From positions 3,534,001-3,598,000 of the forward strand of contig NZ_AP022588.1 of the NCBI RefSeq assembly GCF_010731735.1: 64,000 nt of DNA, in the 5' to 3' direction. The notes beneath the pieces were generated by a model. The model searched no databases. It worked only from the letters and a program-made list of their open reading frames with translations, and was not told where the DNA came from. This DNA is from Mycolicibacterium sediminis. GTDB taxonomy: Bacteria; Actinomycetota; Actinomycetes; Mycobacteriales; Mycobacteriaceae. The number at the start of each line of letters is the position of its first letter. Within the stretch, counting starts at the first letter, position 1. A program made the translations under genes and the position numbers. Positions 54,743-62,925 of the stretch are shown here, in pieces.

Positions 54743-56323
54743 TCACGCCCCGTCGACGACGACCTCTTCGCCGGACGCGGTGACCTCGACCTGCTTGATC
54801 GGACCGGTGAACCACTTCTTCACCGATGCGTGCCAGTACACGTAGAGCAGGATCAGCACGCCGCCGACGAGCAACGGGGTGTAGTTGACGAACTTCCACT
54901 CGAACGCGTCACCCCACGGCACGCCGCCCGACGACGTCGGGAACATGGCGATGATCGACGTCACGACGATCTCGATCACGGCGACCGGTGCCATCCAGCG
55001 ATGGTGCCCGCGCAGGTTCCACTTGCCGACCGGGAAGTCGTCACCGGCACGCCAGCGCAGGTAGATCGGCACGGCGAAGCAGAGGTACAGGCCGACCACG
55101 CCGATGGACACCACCGCGAAGAACGCGACCGGGACGGGCGCGCCGTTGATGTCGACCTCGACGAGCGCGGGCAGCGTGATGATCATGGCCAGCACCGCCG
55201 TCACGATGACGCCGTTGGCCGGGATCTTGTTCTTGCTGACCTTGGACCACAGCTGGTGGCCCGGCACCGCACGGTCGCGGCTGAACGCGAAGAGCATGCG
55301 AGACGAGCTGGTCTGGCACGCCGTGGTGCAGAACAGCTGGCCGGCCGTCGAGATGAGCAGCACGACGCCGACCCACGGCGAGTCCATCGCCTGAGCGAAG
55401 ATGCCCGCCACCGCGCCGCCACCCGCGGACACCGCGTCGGAGTCGTTGACGGCGAACAGGAACGTCAGCAGCAGGATCCAGCCACCGATCGCGGAGTAGA
55501 AGATCGACCGCCAGATGCCCTTGGCCGCACCGTCGGCCGCACTCTTGGTCTCCTCGGACAGGTGCGCCGAGGCGTCGTACCCGGTGATCGTGTACTGGGT
55601 CAGGATCGCCGAGATCGGCAACACCAGCAGGAGGAAGCCGATGCCGGAGGTCTCCCCGCCGAACATGCCGCTGTTGTTGATGGTCTTGGCGAACACGTCG
55701 CCGAAGCTGGCGTGCTGCTCGGGGACCAGCCACAGGATTCCGATGACCGCCGACGCGCCCGCGACGTGCCACCACACCGAGACGTTGTTGATGACGGCCA
55801 GCAGGTGCGACGAGAAGATGTTGACCGTCGCCGACAGCGCCAGGATGACGACGAAGATGATGAACGTCCTCGTCAGGCTGTAGCCCGCCAGCCACGTCTC
55901 GCTGAACGTGCCGAGGGTCAGGTCGAGGAACGTCGCGGCGCCGTAGGCCACCGACGCCAGGATCGCGATCAGGCCGATCAGGTTGAGCCAGCCCGTGTAG
56001 AAGCCGGCCTTGGGCCCGCCCAGTTTGGCTGCCCACCAGTAGATTCCGCCGGACGTCGGGAACGCGGACACCAGCTCGGACATGCAGAGCCCGATGATGA
56101 GGATGAAGATCGAGACGATCGGCCAGCCCCAGGCGATGGCGGCGGGGCCGCCGTTGTTCCAGCCCAGGCCGAAGGACGTGAAGCAGCCCGCCAGGATCGA
56201 GATGATCGAGAACGAGATGGCGAAGTTGCTGAATCCCGACCAGGACCGGTTCAGCTCCTGGGTGTAACCCAGCGACGCGAGGTGCTTCTCGTCGTCGTCC
56301 AGTAATTCGTGACCCTCTGGCAC
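54743..56323 (-). CDS. APC-superfamily amino acid/amine permease
   Basis: A 526-residue transporter with about 12 helices. It begins with a cytoplasmic LLDDDEKHLASLGYTQEL segment, then WSGFSNFAISFSIISILAG, FPTSGGIYWWAAKLGGPK and TGYDASAHLSEETK, the last typical of GABA/choline-type permeases. GTG 56323 has AAGGAG seven bases upstream. It is divergent from glnA4 and probably imports the amine or GABA-like substrate processed by that operon. Confidence 0.88.
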   Translation of the reverse strand: MPEGHELLDDDEKHLASLGYTQELNRSWSGFSNFAISFSIISILAGCFTSFGLGWNNGGPAAIAWGWPIVSIFILIIGLCMSELVSAFPTSGGIYWWAAKLGGPKAGFYTGWLNLIGLIAILASVAYGAATFLDLTLGTFSETWLAGYSLTRTFIIFVVILALSATVNIFSSHLLAVINNVSVWWHVAGASAVIGILWLVPEQHASFGDVFAKTINNSGMFGGETSGIGFLLLVLPISAILTQYTITGYDASAHLSEETKSAADGAAKGIWRSIFYSAIGGWILLLTFLFAVNDSDAVSAGGGAVAGIFAQAMDSPWVGVVLLISTAGQLFCTTACQTSSSRMLFAFSRDRAVPGHQLWSKVSKNKIPANGVIVTAVLAMIITLPALVEVDINGAPVPVAFFAVVSIGVVGLYLCFAVPIYLRWRAGDDFPVGKWNLRGHHRWMAPVAVIEIVVTSIIAMFPTSSGGVPWGDAFEWKFVNYTPLLVGGVLILLYVYWHASVKKWFTGPIKQVEVTASGEEVVVDGA

Positions 56324-56380
56324 GGTGGTACTCCTTCTCCAGAGCGCTAGCTCATCGGGGCCGGTCCTTGACGCGGCTCA

Positions 56381-56420
56381 CTGCCTAGGCAGAATAGGAC
56401 CGCATTGGTCGGCTGTCCTA
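56381..56420. promoter_or_regulatory. Palindromes in APC permease / glnA4 divergent region
   Basis: A perfect 12-base palindrome CTGCCTAGGCAG (56381-56392) is followed by TAGGAC-N14-GTCCTA (56395-56420). They lie between the two divergent transcription units of the amine pathway and are candidate sites for the FadR-type regulator at 60805-61554. Confidence 0.5.
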
Positions 56421-56517
56421 CCTTTGGCGGTGACAGTCGTGTAAATCTGGAGGAGATTCGCCGGAGCGTCGGCGGTCCAATGGTTGAATTTCCGGCACGT
56501 CCGATGAGGGAGAGCCA

Positions 56518-57897
56518 ATGACGCCCAGCACGAACCCCCGCCCCGGCATGCTCCCGCAAAGCGAGCTGGAGCGCTTGATCGCCGATGGCGAGGTGGACAC
56601 CGTGATCGTGGGCTTCACCGACATGCAGGGCCGGCTCATCGGCAAACGCATCTCGGCACGGCTCTTCGTCGACGACGTCGCCGCCCACGGCGCCGAGTGC
56701 TGCAACTACCTGCTCGCCGTCGACGTCGACAACAACACCGTCGACGGGTACGCGATCTCGAGCTGGGAGACCGGATACGGCGACATGGTGATGACGCCGG
56801 ACTTCTCGACGCTGCGGTTGCTGCCCTGGCAGCCCGCCACGGCGCTGGTCATGGCCGACCTGTCGTGGACCGACGGCACCCCCGTCCTGCAGGCGCCGCG
56901 CACCATCCTGCGGACCCAGCTCGACCGGCTCGCCGAGCGCGGCATGGGTGCCGTCGCCGCCACCGAACTCGAGTTCATGGTGTTCGACGACTCGTACCGC
57001 GACGCCTGGAAGGCCGACTACCGCCACCTGACCGCCGCCACCGACTACAACATCGACTACGCGATGCTGGCGTCGACGCGGATGGAGCCGCTGCTGCGCG
57101 ACATCCGCCGCGGCATGGAGGGCGCGGGCATGTACTGCGAGGGCGTCAAGGGGGAGTGCAACCTCGGTCAGCAGGAGATCGGCTTCCGCTACGACGAGGC
57201 CCTGGTCACCTGCGACAACCACACGATCTACAAGAACGGCGCCAAGGAGATCGCCGACCAGCACGGCAAGAGCCTGACGTTCATGGCGAAGTTCGACGAG
57301 CGCGAGGGCAACAGCTGCCACATCCACATCTCGTTCCGCGGGGAGGACGGCTCCGCCGTGTTCGCCGACGAGGACGACGAACTGGGCATGTCGGCGATGT
57401 TCCGCAGCTTCATCGCGGGCCAACTCGCCACGCTGCGTGAGTTCAGCCTCTTCTACGCCCCGAACGTCAACTCCTACAAGCGGTTCGCCGACGGTAGCTT
57501 CGCGCCCACGGCCGTCGCGTGGGGGATGGACAACCGCACGTGCTCACTGCGCGTGGTCGGCCACGGACCCGGCATGCGCATGGAGTGCCGCGCGCCCGGC
57601 GGCGACGTCAACCAGTACCTCGCCGTCGCCGCGCTGATCGCCGGTGGACTGCACGGCATCGACCAGGGACTCGAGCTGCCGGAGATGACGCAGGGCAACG
57701 CGTACACCTCTGGCGCCGAGCGCCTTCCGACCTCGCTCGCCGAGGCGACCGAGCTGCTCGACGGCTCCACCATCGCGCGAGCGGCCTTCGGCGACGACGT
57801 GGTGGACCACTACCTCAACTACGCGCGCGTCGAACTCAAGGCCTTCGGCGCGGCCGTCACGGACTGGGAGAGGCGACGTGGCTTCGAGCGCCTCTGA
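56518..57897 (+). CDS. glnA4: Glutamine-synthetase-like gamma-glutamyl-amine ligase (GlnA4)
   Basis: A 459-residue GS-fold enzyme close in type and length to Rv2860c. It keeps VGFTDMQGRLIGKR, the metal-site GAVAATELEFMVF and VKGECNLGQQEIGFRY, and the GNSCHIHISF nucleotide loop, but lacks the adenylylation tyrosine region of true GlnA1. GlnA-like paralogues in Streptomyces ligate glutamate to polyamines or ethanolamine. The operon below (PuuD-like, ALDH, SDR) supports an amine substrate here. ATG 56518 has GAGGGAGAG close upstream. Confidence 0.88.
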   Translation: MTPSTNPRPGMLPQSELERLIADGEVDTVIVGFTDMQGRLIGKRISARLFVDDVAAHGAECCNYLLAVDVDNNTVDGYAISSWETGYGDMVMTPDFSTLRLLPWQPATALVMADLSWTDGTPVLQAPRTILRTQLDRLAERGMGAVAATELEFMVFDDSYRDAWKADYRHLTAATDYNIDYAMLASTRMEPLLRDIRRGMEGAGMYCEGVKGECNLGQQEIGFRYDEALVTCDNHTIYKNGAKEIADQHGKSLTFMAKFDEREGNSCHIHISFRGEDGSAVFADEDDELGMSAMFRSFIAGQLATLREFSLFYAPNVNSYKRFADGSFAPTAVAWGMDNRTCSLRVVGHGPGMRMECRAPGGDVNQYLAVAALIAGGLHGIDQGLELPEMTQGNAYTSGAERLPTSLAEATELLDGSTIARAAFGDDVVDHYLNYARVELKAFGAAVTDWERRRGFERL

Positions 57898-58645
57898 GCG
57901 GCACGTCCGCCCGGTCGTCGGTCTGACCACCTATCTGCAGCAGGCCGCGACCGGCGTGTGGGACGTCAAGGCCAGCTTCCTGCCCGCCATCTACATCGAG
58001 GGCGTCACGCTCGCAGGGGGCATCGCCACCCTGCTGCCGCCGCAGCCGGTCGACGAGTCGATCGTCGAGCGCGTCCTCGACGGACTGGACGGGCTGGTCG
58101 TCACCGGCGGCAAGGACGTCGACCCCGCCGCCTACGGGCAGGCCGCCCACCCGACCACCGACGATCCCGCCCGCGACCGCGACGCGTGGGAGTTCGCGTT
58201 GCTCCGCGGCGCCCTGGCGCGACGCCTGCCGGTGCTCGGAATCTGCCGTGGCGCACAGGTTCTGAACGTGGCACTCGGTGGGACGCTGCACCAGCACCTG
58301 CCCGACGTGCTCGGGCACTCCCGGCACCAGGCGGGCAACGCCGTGTTCACCACCTCGTCGGTGCGCACCGTGCCGGGGACCAGGCTCGCCGAGCTGATCG
58401 GCGAGTCGTCGGACGCGCAGTGCTACCACCACCAGGCGATCGACCGGCTCGGCGACGGACTGGTCGTCTCCGCCCAGGACGGCGTCGACGGCGTGATCGA
58501 GGCGGTCGAACTCGATCGCGCCACGCACCCGGACACCTGGACGCTCGCCGTGCAGTGGCATCCCGAGGAGCGGCTCGACGATCTGAGGCTGTTCGCCGGC
58601 GTGGTGCACGCCGCGGCCGCATATGCAGGAGAAGGAGTTCGATGA
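57878..58645 (+). CDS. Gamma-glutamyl-GABA hydrolase-like class I glutamine amidotransferase (PuuD-like)
   Basis: A 255-residue peptidase C26-family enzyme. The nucleophile is Cys123 (LGICRGAQVLN); His228 and Glu230 (QWHPEE) complete the triad. LVVTGGKDVDPAAYG is the oxyanion-side motif. In the Puu pathway PuuD cleaves gamma-glutamyl-GABA to glutamate and GABA. GTG 57878 overlaps glnA4 by 20 bases and has GGGAGAGG just upstream. It corresponds to Rv2859c. Confidence 0.9.
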   Translation: MASSASERHVRPVVGLTTYLQQAATGVWDVKASFLPAIYIEGVTLAGGIATLLPPQPVDESIVERVLDGLDGLVVTGGKDVDPAAYGQAAHPTTDDPARDRDAWEFALLRGALARRLPVLGICRGAQVLNVALGGTLHQHLPDVLGHSRHQAGNAVFTTSSVRTVPGTRLAELIGESSDAQCYHHQAIDRLGDGLVVSAQDGVDGVIEAVELDRATHPDTWTLAVQWHPEERLDDLRLFAGVVHAAAAYAGEGVR

Positions 58646-60015
58646 CAGGCACCACCAGCACGCTGATCAACCCGGCGACCGAGGAGGTGCTGCGCACCGT
58701 CGAGCAACTCGACGTCCCGGCCGTCGACGACGCCATCGCCCGCGCGGCGGCTGCCCAGAAGCGCTGGGCCAGACTCGCTCCCGCGGAGCGTGCCGCCGGG
58801 TTGCGGGCGTTCGCCGCGACGGTCGACGCGCACGTCGACGAACTCGCCGCGCTCGAGGTGGCCAACTCGGGACACCCCATCGGCAACGCGGAGTGGGAGG
58901 CGGGCCACGTCCGCGACGTCCTGCAGTTCTACTCGGGCAGCCCGGAACGGTTGTCCGGCCAGCAGATCCCGGTCGCCGGTGGGCTCGACGTGACCTTCCA
59001 CGAACCGCTCGGGGTGGTCGGCGTCATCACGCCGTGGAACTTCCCGATGACGATCGCCGCCTGGGGATTCGCCCCGGCGTTGGCGGCGGGCAACGCGGTC
59101 GTGCTCAAGCCGGCCGAGTGGACACCCCTGACCACCATCCGGCTCGGCGAACTCGCCGTCGAGGCGGGTCTGGACCCGGACCTCTTCCAGGTGCTGCCCG
59201 GCCGCGGTTCGGTGGTCGGCGAGCGCTTCGTCACCCACGAGGGCGTCCGCAAGATCGTGTTCACCGGCTCCACCGAGGTCGGCACGCGTGTCATGGCGGG
59301 CGCGGCGGCGCAGGTCAAGCGCGTCACCCTCGAACTCGGCGGCAAGAGCGCGAACATCGTGTTCGACGACTGCGACCTGGAGCGGGCCGCGGCCACCGCG
59401 CCGTACGGGGTCTTCGACAACGCAGGCCAGGACTGCTGCGCTCGCAGCCGAATCTTGGTGCAGCGCAACGTGTACGACAGGTTCATGGAGCTGCTCGAGC
59501 CGGCGGTCAAGGGCGTCGTGGTCGGCGACCCGACCGAACGCGGCACCGAGATGGGTCCGCTGGTCGCCAAGCCGCACTGGGAGTCGGTGTCGTCCTACGT
59601 GCCGGATGACGCACCGGTCGCCTTCCGCGGATCGGCTCCCTCGGGTGCCGGCTACTGGTTCGCGCCGACGGTGCTCACCCCGGCGCGCACCGACCGCACC
59701 GTGACCGACGAGATCTTCGGTCCGGTCGTGACGGTGCTGCCCTTCGACGACGAGGCCGATGCCATCGCCCTGGCCAACGACACGCCCTACGGACTGTCCG
59801 GGTCCATCTGGAGTGAGAACCTGTCGCGCGCCATGCGGGTGTCCCGGGCGGTCGAGGCGGGCAACCTCAGCGTCAACTCGCACAGCTCGGTGCGCTACAC
59901 CACGCCGTTCGGCGGCTTCAAGCAGTCCGGTCTGGGCCGGGAGCTGGGACCCGATGCACCGCTGCACTTCACCGAGACTAAGAACGTCTTCTTCGCCATC
60001 TCAGAGAGCACCTAG
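58642..60015 (+). CDS. aldC: Aldehyde dehydrogenase (AldC/PuuC-like)
   Basis: A 457-residue ALDH with TPWNFPMTIA, FTGSTEVGTRVMAG, LELGGKSANIVFDD (catalytic Glu) and GQDCCARSR (catalytic Cys), then TDEIFGPVVTVLPF. In this operon it should oxidise gamma-glutamyl-aminoaldehyde to the acid, the PuuC step, before PuuD-like cleavage. The ATG overlaps the upstream stop (ATGA) with GGAG nearby. It corresponds to Rv2858c. Confidence 0.9.
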   Translation: MTGTTSTLINPATEEVLRTVEQLDVPAVDDAIARAAAAQKRWARLAPAERAAGLRAFAATVDAHVDELAALEVANSGHPIGNAEWEAGHVRDVLQFYSGSPERLSGQQIPVAGGLDVTFHEPLGVVGVITPWNFPMTIAAWGFAPALAAGNAVVLKPAEWTPLTTIRLGELAVEAGLDPDLFQVLPGRGSVVGERFVTHEGVRKIVFTGSTEVGTRVMAGAAAQVKRVTLELGGKSANIVFDDCDLERAAATAPYGVFDNAGQDCCARSRILVQRNVYDRFMELLEPAVKGVVVGDPTERGTEMGPLVAKPHWESVSSYVPDDAPVAFRGSAPSGAGYWFAPTVLTPARTDRTVTDEIFGPVVTVLPFDDEADAIALANDTPYGLSGSIWSENLSRAMRVSRAVEAGNLSVNSHSSVRYTTPFGGFKQSGLGRELGPDAPLHFTETKNVFFAISEST

Positions 60016-60025
60016 AAAGGACATG

Positions 60026-60799
60026 ATGGATCTGACTCAGCGCCTTGCCGGCAAGGTGGCAGTCATCACCGGCGGCGCCAGCGGGATCGGCCTAGCGACG
60101 GCGAAGCGGATGCGCGCCGAGGGCGCCACCATCGTCATCGGTGACATCGACCCGACGGCGGGCAAGTCCGTCGCCGACGACCTCAACGGCACCTTCGTCG
60201 CCGTCGACGTGTCCGACCAGGTCGCGGTCGACGCGCTGTTCGACACCGCCGCCGACACCCACGGCTCGGTGGACATCGCCTTCAACAACGCGGGCATCAG
60301 TCCGCCGGAGGACGACCTGATCGAGAACACCGGGATCGACGCGTGGGACCGGGTGCAGGACATCAACCTCAAGTCGGTGTTCTTCTGCTGCAAGGCCGCA
60401 CTGCGGCACATGGTGCCGGCGCAGAAGGGCTCGATCATCAACACCGCGTCGTTCGTGGCGGTGAACGGGTCGGCGACTTCGCAGATCTCGTACACCGCGT
60501 CCAAGGGCGGGGTGTTGGCGATGTCCCGCGAACTCGGAATCCAGTACGCGCGCCAGGGTATTCGCGTCAACGCGCTCTGCCCCGGCCCGGTGAACACCCC
60601 GCTGCTGCAGGAGCTGTTCGCCAAGGATCCCGAGCGGGCGGCCCGGCGGCTGGTGCACGTGCCGATGGGCCGGTTCGCGGAGCCCGAGGAGCTCGCCGCG
60701 GCGATCGCCTTCCTGGCCAGTGACGACGCCTCGTTCATCACCGGATCGACGTTCCTGGTCGACGGTGGCATCACCGGCCACTACGTGACACCGCTGTAG
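60026..60799 (+). CDS. Short-chain dehydrogenase/reductase
   Basis: A 257-residue classical SDR with the NAD(P) motif TGGASGIGLATA, DIAFNNAGIS, the active-site serine and YTASK (Tyr-x-x-x-Lys), and PGPVNTPL. Asp at the end of the second strand (VIGDIDP) points to NAD(H). ATG 60026 is chosen because GAAAGGA lies four bases before it; ATG 60023 is next to it. It corresponds to Rv2857c. Its step in the amine pathway is uncertain. Confidence 0.9.
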   Translation: MDLTQRLAGKVAVITGGASGIGLATAKRMRAEGATIVIGDIDPTAGKSVADDLNGTFVAVDVSDQVAVDALFDTAADTHGSVDIAFNNAGISPPEDDLIENTGIDAWDRVQDINLKSVFFCCKAALRHMVPAQKGSIINTASFVAVNGSATSQISYTASKGGVLAMSRELGIQYARQGIRVNALCPGPVNTPLLQELFAKDPERAARRLVHVPMGRFAEPEELAAAIAFLASDDASFITGSTFLVDGGITGHYVTPL

Positions 60800-60804
60800 A
60801 CGCC

Positions 60805-61554
60805 ATGACCACCGCACCGGACCCGCAGCCGGCATCCGAGCGCCCCGACGCGAAGGCGCCGGCATCGGATCTGCTGCGTCCGGTGCGGTTGGGCAACGCG
60901 TTCGAGGACACCGTGGCGCGGCTGCTCGAGACCATCCGCCTCGGAGTGCTCGCGCCGGGGGAGTCGCTGCCCCCGGAACGGGTACTGGCGACGCGGCTCG
61001 GGGTCAGCCGCGACACGGTGCGCGAGGCCATCAAGTCGCTCGCCGACGCGGGCTACCTGGTGTCCCGGCGCGGCCGCTACGGCGGTACGTTCCTCGCCGA
61101 GGAGTTGCCGACACCACGCGCCGACGGCATCCGGTTCGACCGCGCCGACATCGACGACGCCCTGCGGCTGCGAGAGATCCTCGAGGTCGGCGCGGCGCGG
61201 ATGGCCGCCAGCCGCACGCTGACCGCCACCGAGCGCGAGACCCTGTGGAGCAGGCTGTGCGACGTCCGCGGCGCCGCGCCGGAGGACTACCGCCGCCTGG
61301 ACTCCCGGCTGCACCTCGCGATCGCCGAGGCGGCGGGCGCACCGTCGCTGGTGCCGCTGGTCGCGGCCAACCGGATGCGCATCAACGAACTGCTCGACCA
61401 GATTCCGCTGCTGTCGCTGAACATCGCCCACTCCGACGAGCAGCACGAGGCCATCGTGATGGCGATCCTCGCCGGTGACGGCGACGGGTCCGCCGAGGTG
61501 ATGGCCGCGCACGTGTGGGGCTCGGCGGCGCTGCTGCACGGCTTCCTCGACTGA
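60805..61554 (+). CDS. GntR/FadR-family transcriptional regulator
   Basis: A 249-residue regulator. The winged helix is ESLPPERVLATRLGVSRDTVREAIKSLADAGYLVSRRGRYGGTF; the FCD effector domain follows, with metal-binding histidine positions (RLHLAIAEAAG, HSDEQHEAIVMAI, AAHVWGS). It is the last gene of the glnA4 operon, five bases after the SDR stop, and probably controls it in response to an amine or acid. The palindromes at 56381-56420 are candidate targets. Confidence 0.9.
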   Translation: MTTAPDPQPASERPDAKAPASDLLRPVRLGNAFEDTVARLLETIRLGVLAPGESLPPERVLATRLGVSRDTVREAIKSLADAGYLVSRRGRYGGTFLAEELPTPRADGIRFDRADIDDALRLREILEVGAARMAASRTLTATERETLWSRLCDVRGAAPEDYRRLDSRLHLAIAEAAGAPSLVPLVAANRMRINELLDQIPLLSLNIAHSDEQHEAIVMAILAGDGDGSAEVMAAHVWGSAALLHGFLD

Positions 61555-61563
61555 CGACCCCTT

Positions 61564-61627
61564 CGGCGAGCGTGCGCTTTGTCGGGTCCGCAAGCGGCGT
61601 GTCGCCCGCAGACACGCACGCTCGCCG
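61564..61627. repeat. Dispersed palindromic repeat, copy 3
   Basis: Outer arms CGGCGAGCGTGCG and CGCACGCTCGCCG pair over 13 bases; the right half carries GTGTCGCCCGCAGACAC as in the other copies. It starts ten bases after the FadR stop and can end that operon. Confidence 0.8.
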
Positions 61628-61642
61628 GAGGTCGGCAGCGGC

Positions 61643-61648
61643 TAGATT
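61643..61648 (+). promoter_or_regulatory. -10 element of arsR gene (leaderless)
   Basis: TAGATT (TANNNT) ends seven bases before the GTG start, so transcription should begin at or next to the start codon. Confidence 0.5.
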
Positions 61649-61655
61649 GCACGTC

Positions 61656-61976
61656 GTGGAGGACGAGTCGGCGGTGGAGCGGGCGGCGTCGGCGCTCGCC
61701 GACGTCGACACCGCCGGGTGGGCGCGGCGCTTCGACCTGCTGTCCGACCCGCACCGCCTCGAGATCCTGCTCGGGCTGCACCGTGCGCCCGGCATCCGCG
61801 TCGGTGACCTCGCGGCGGCGCTGCACCGCTCGGAGAACGCGGTGTCGCAGGCGCTGCGCGTGCTGCGCGAGCAGGGTTGGGTGACCAGCACCCGGCAGGG
61901 CAGATCGGTGACCTACCGGTTGGCCGACGAGACGGTGCACGACCTGTTGCACTGGATCGGCGCGCGCCACGGTTGA
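61656..61976 (+). CDS. ArsR/SmtB-family regulator, possible nickel/cobalt sensor
   Basis: A 106-residue winged-helix protein: LLSDPHRLEILLGLHRAPGIRVGDLAAALHRSENAVSQALRVLREQGWV, then the wing TRQGRSVTYRLAD. The C-terminal helix holds Asp91, His95, His99 and His105, a possible alpha-5 metal site like those of NmtR/KmtR-type Ni/Co sensors, although the spacing is not identical. It lacks the CxC of arsenic or lead sensors. The nickel transporter gene lies two genes downstream. GTG 61656 is the only start giving a normal length. Confidence 0.75.
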   Translation: MEDESAVERAASALADVDTAGWARRFDLLSDPHRLEILLGLHRAPGIRVGDLAAALHRSENAVSQALRVLREQGWVTSTRQGRSVTYRLADETVHDLLHWIGARHG

Positions 61977-62035
61977 GCGCGGCGTTCTCGTCGAAAGCCG
62001 TCCGTCGGCGGCGGGTGTGCGCAACAGTCGTCGAG

Positions 62036-62863
62036 ATGACCACTGCAGAGGATCGAGAGGCCGATCGGGCACTCAAGGCCCGGCACCGGGCACTCTGGGC
62101 GTCCGGTGACTACCCGGCTGTGGCATCGGAGCTGATTCCCGAGCTGGGCGGTGACCTGGTGCACGCGTGTGGGATCGGGGCCGGCGACCGCGTGCTCGAC
62201 GTCGCCGCGGGCGCGGGCAACGCCGCCATCCCGGCGGCGGTGGCCGGTGCCGTGGTGACTGCGAGCGATCTGACGCCCGAACTCTTCGCCGCGGGCCGCA
62301 CGGCGGCAGCCGCTCGCGGTGTCGACCTGGAGTGGACGGAGGCCGACGCGGAGGCGCTGCCGTTCGCGGACGACGCGTTCGACGTCGTGATGTCCTGTGT
62401 CGGCGTGATGTTCGCGCCGCACCATCGGGCCGCCGCCGACGAGATGGTGCGAGTGTGCCGCCCGGGCGGGACGATCGGGATGATCAACTGGACACCCGGC
62501 GGTTTCATCGGTCGACTGTTCGCCACGATCAAGCCGTACGCACCTCCGCCACCGGCGGGCGCGAGTCCGCCGCCACTGTGGGGCGACGAGGACCACGTGC
62601 GGGAACTGTTCGGCGATCGGGTGAGCGCCCTGACGATGCGTGCCAGGACGGTGCGACTCGATCACTGCGCCGACGCGCTGGAATTTCGTGAGTACTGGAA
62701 GCGCAACTACGGCCCGACCATCGCGGCCTACGGGTTCATCGCCGACGACGCGGACCGGGTGGCGGCACTGGATCGTGACTTCCTCGCCTTCCTCACCGAG
62801 TGGCAGCAGGACGACGGCGCCTGGGAGGCCGAGTATCTGGTGGTCACCGCGACCGCCCGCTGA
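62036..62863 (+). CDS. Class I SAM-dependent methyltransferase (UbiE-like)
   Basis: A 275-residue methyltransferase with motif I VLDVAAGAGNAAIPAA, an acidic TASDLTPELF, the LPFADDAFDVVMSCVGVMFAPHH motif and the post-motif WTPGGFIG region. The substrate is unknown. ATG 62036 is chosen because it begins the conserved region with TAEDREAD. It lies 59 bases after the arsR stop; no metal-related role can be inferred from it. Confidence 0.82.
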   Translation: MTTAEDREADRALKARHRALWASGDYPAVASELIPELGGDLVHACGIGAGDRVLDVAAGAGNAAIPAAVAGAVVTASDLTPELFAAGRTAAAARGVDLEWTEADAEALPFADDAFDVVMSCVGVMFAPHHRAAADEMVRVCRPGGTIGMINWTPGGFIGRLFATIKPYAPPPPAGASPPPLWGDEDHVRELFGDRVSALTMRARTVRLDHCADALEFREYWKRNYGPTIAAYGFIADDADRVAALDRDFLAFLTEWQQDDGAWEAEYLVVTATAR

Positions 62864-62876
62864 ACGCCTCCGACTG

Positions 62877-62900
62877 ACATCTGTTCACGTGGACAGATGT
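62877..62900. promoter_or_regulatory. 24-bp near-perfect palindrome over nicT promoter
   Basis: ACATCTGT and ACAGATGT are perfect eight-base arms; the centre, read TCACGTGG, is itself palindromic except for one base pair. The right arm covers the -35 TGGACA (62890-62895), so a bound protein would block nicT transcription. It fits an ArsR-type 12-2-12 layout. Confidence 0.75.
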
Positions 62901-62919
62901 CGAGGAGTGCGCCTACGCT
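62890..62919 (+). promoter_or_regulatory. Promoter of nicT (leaderless)
   Basis: TGGACA (62890-62895), 18 bases and TACGCT (62914-62919), with the ATG at 62926 seven bases on. Transcription would start at the start codon. Confidence 0.6.
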
Positions 62920-62925
62920 CCACCG

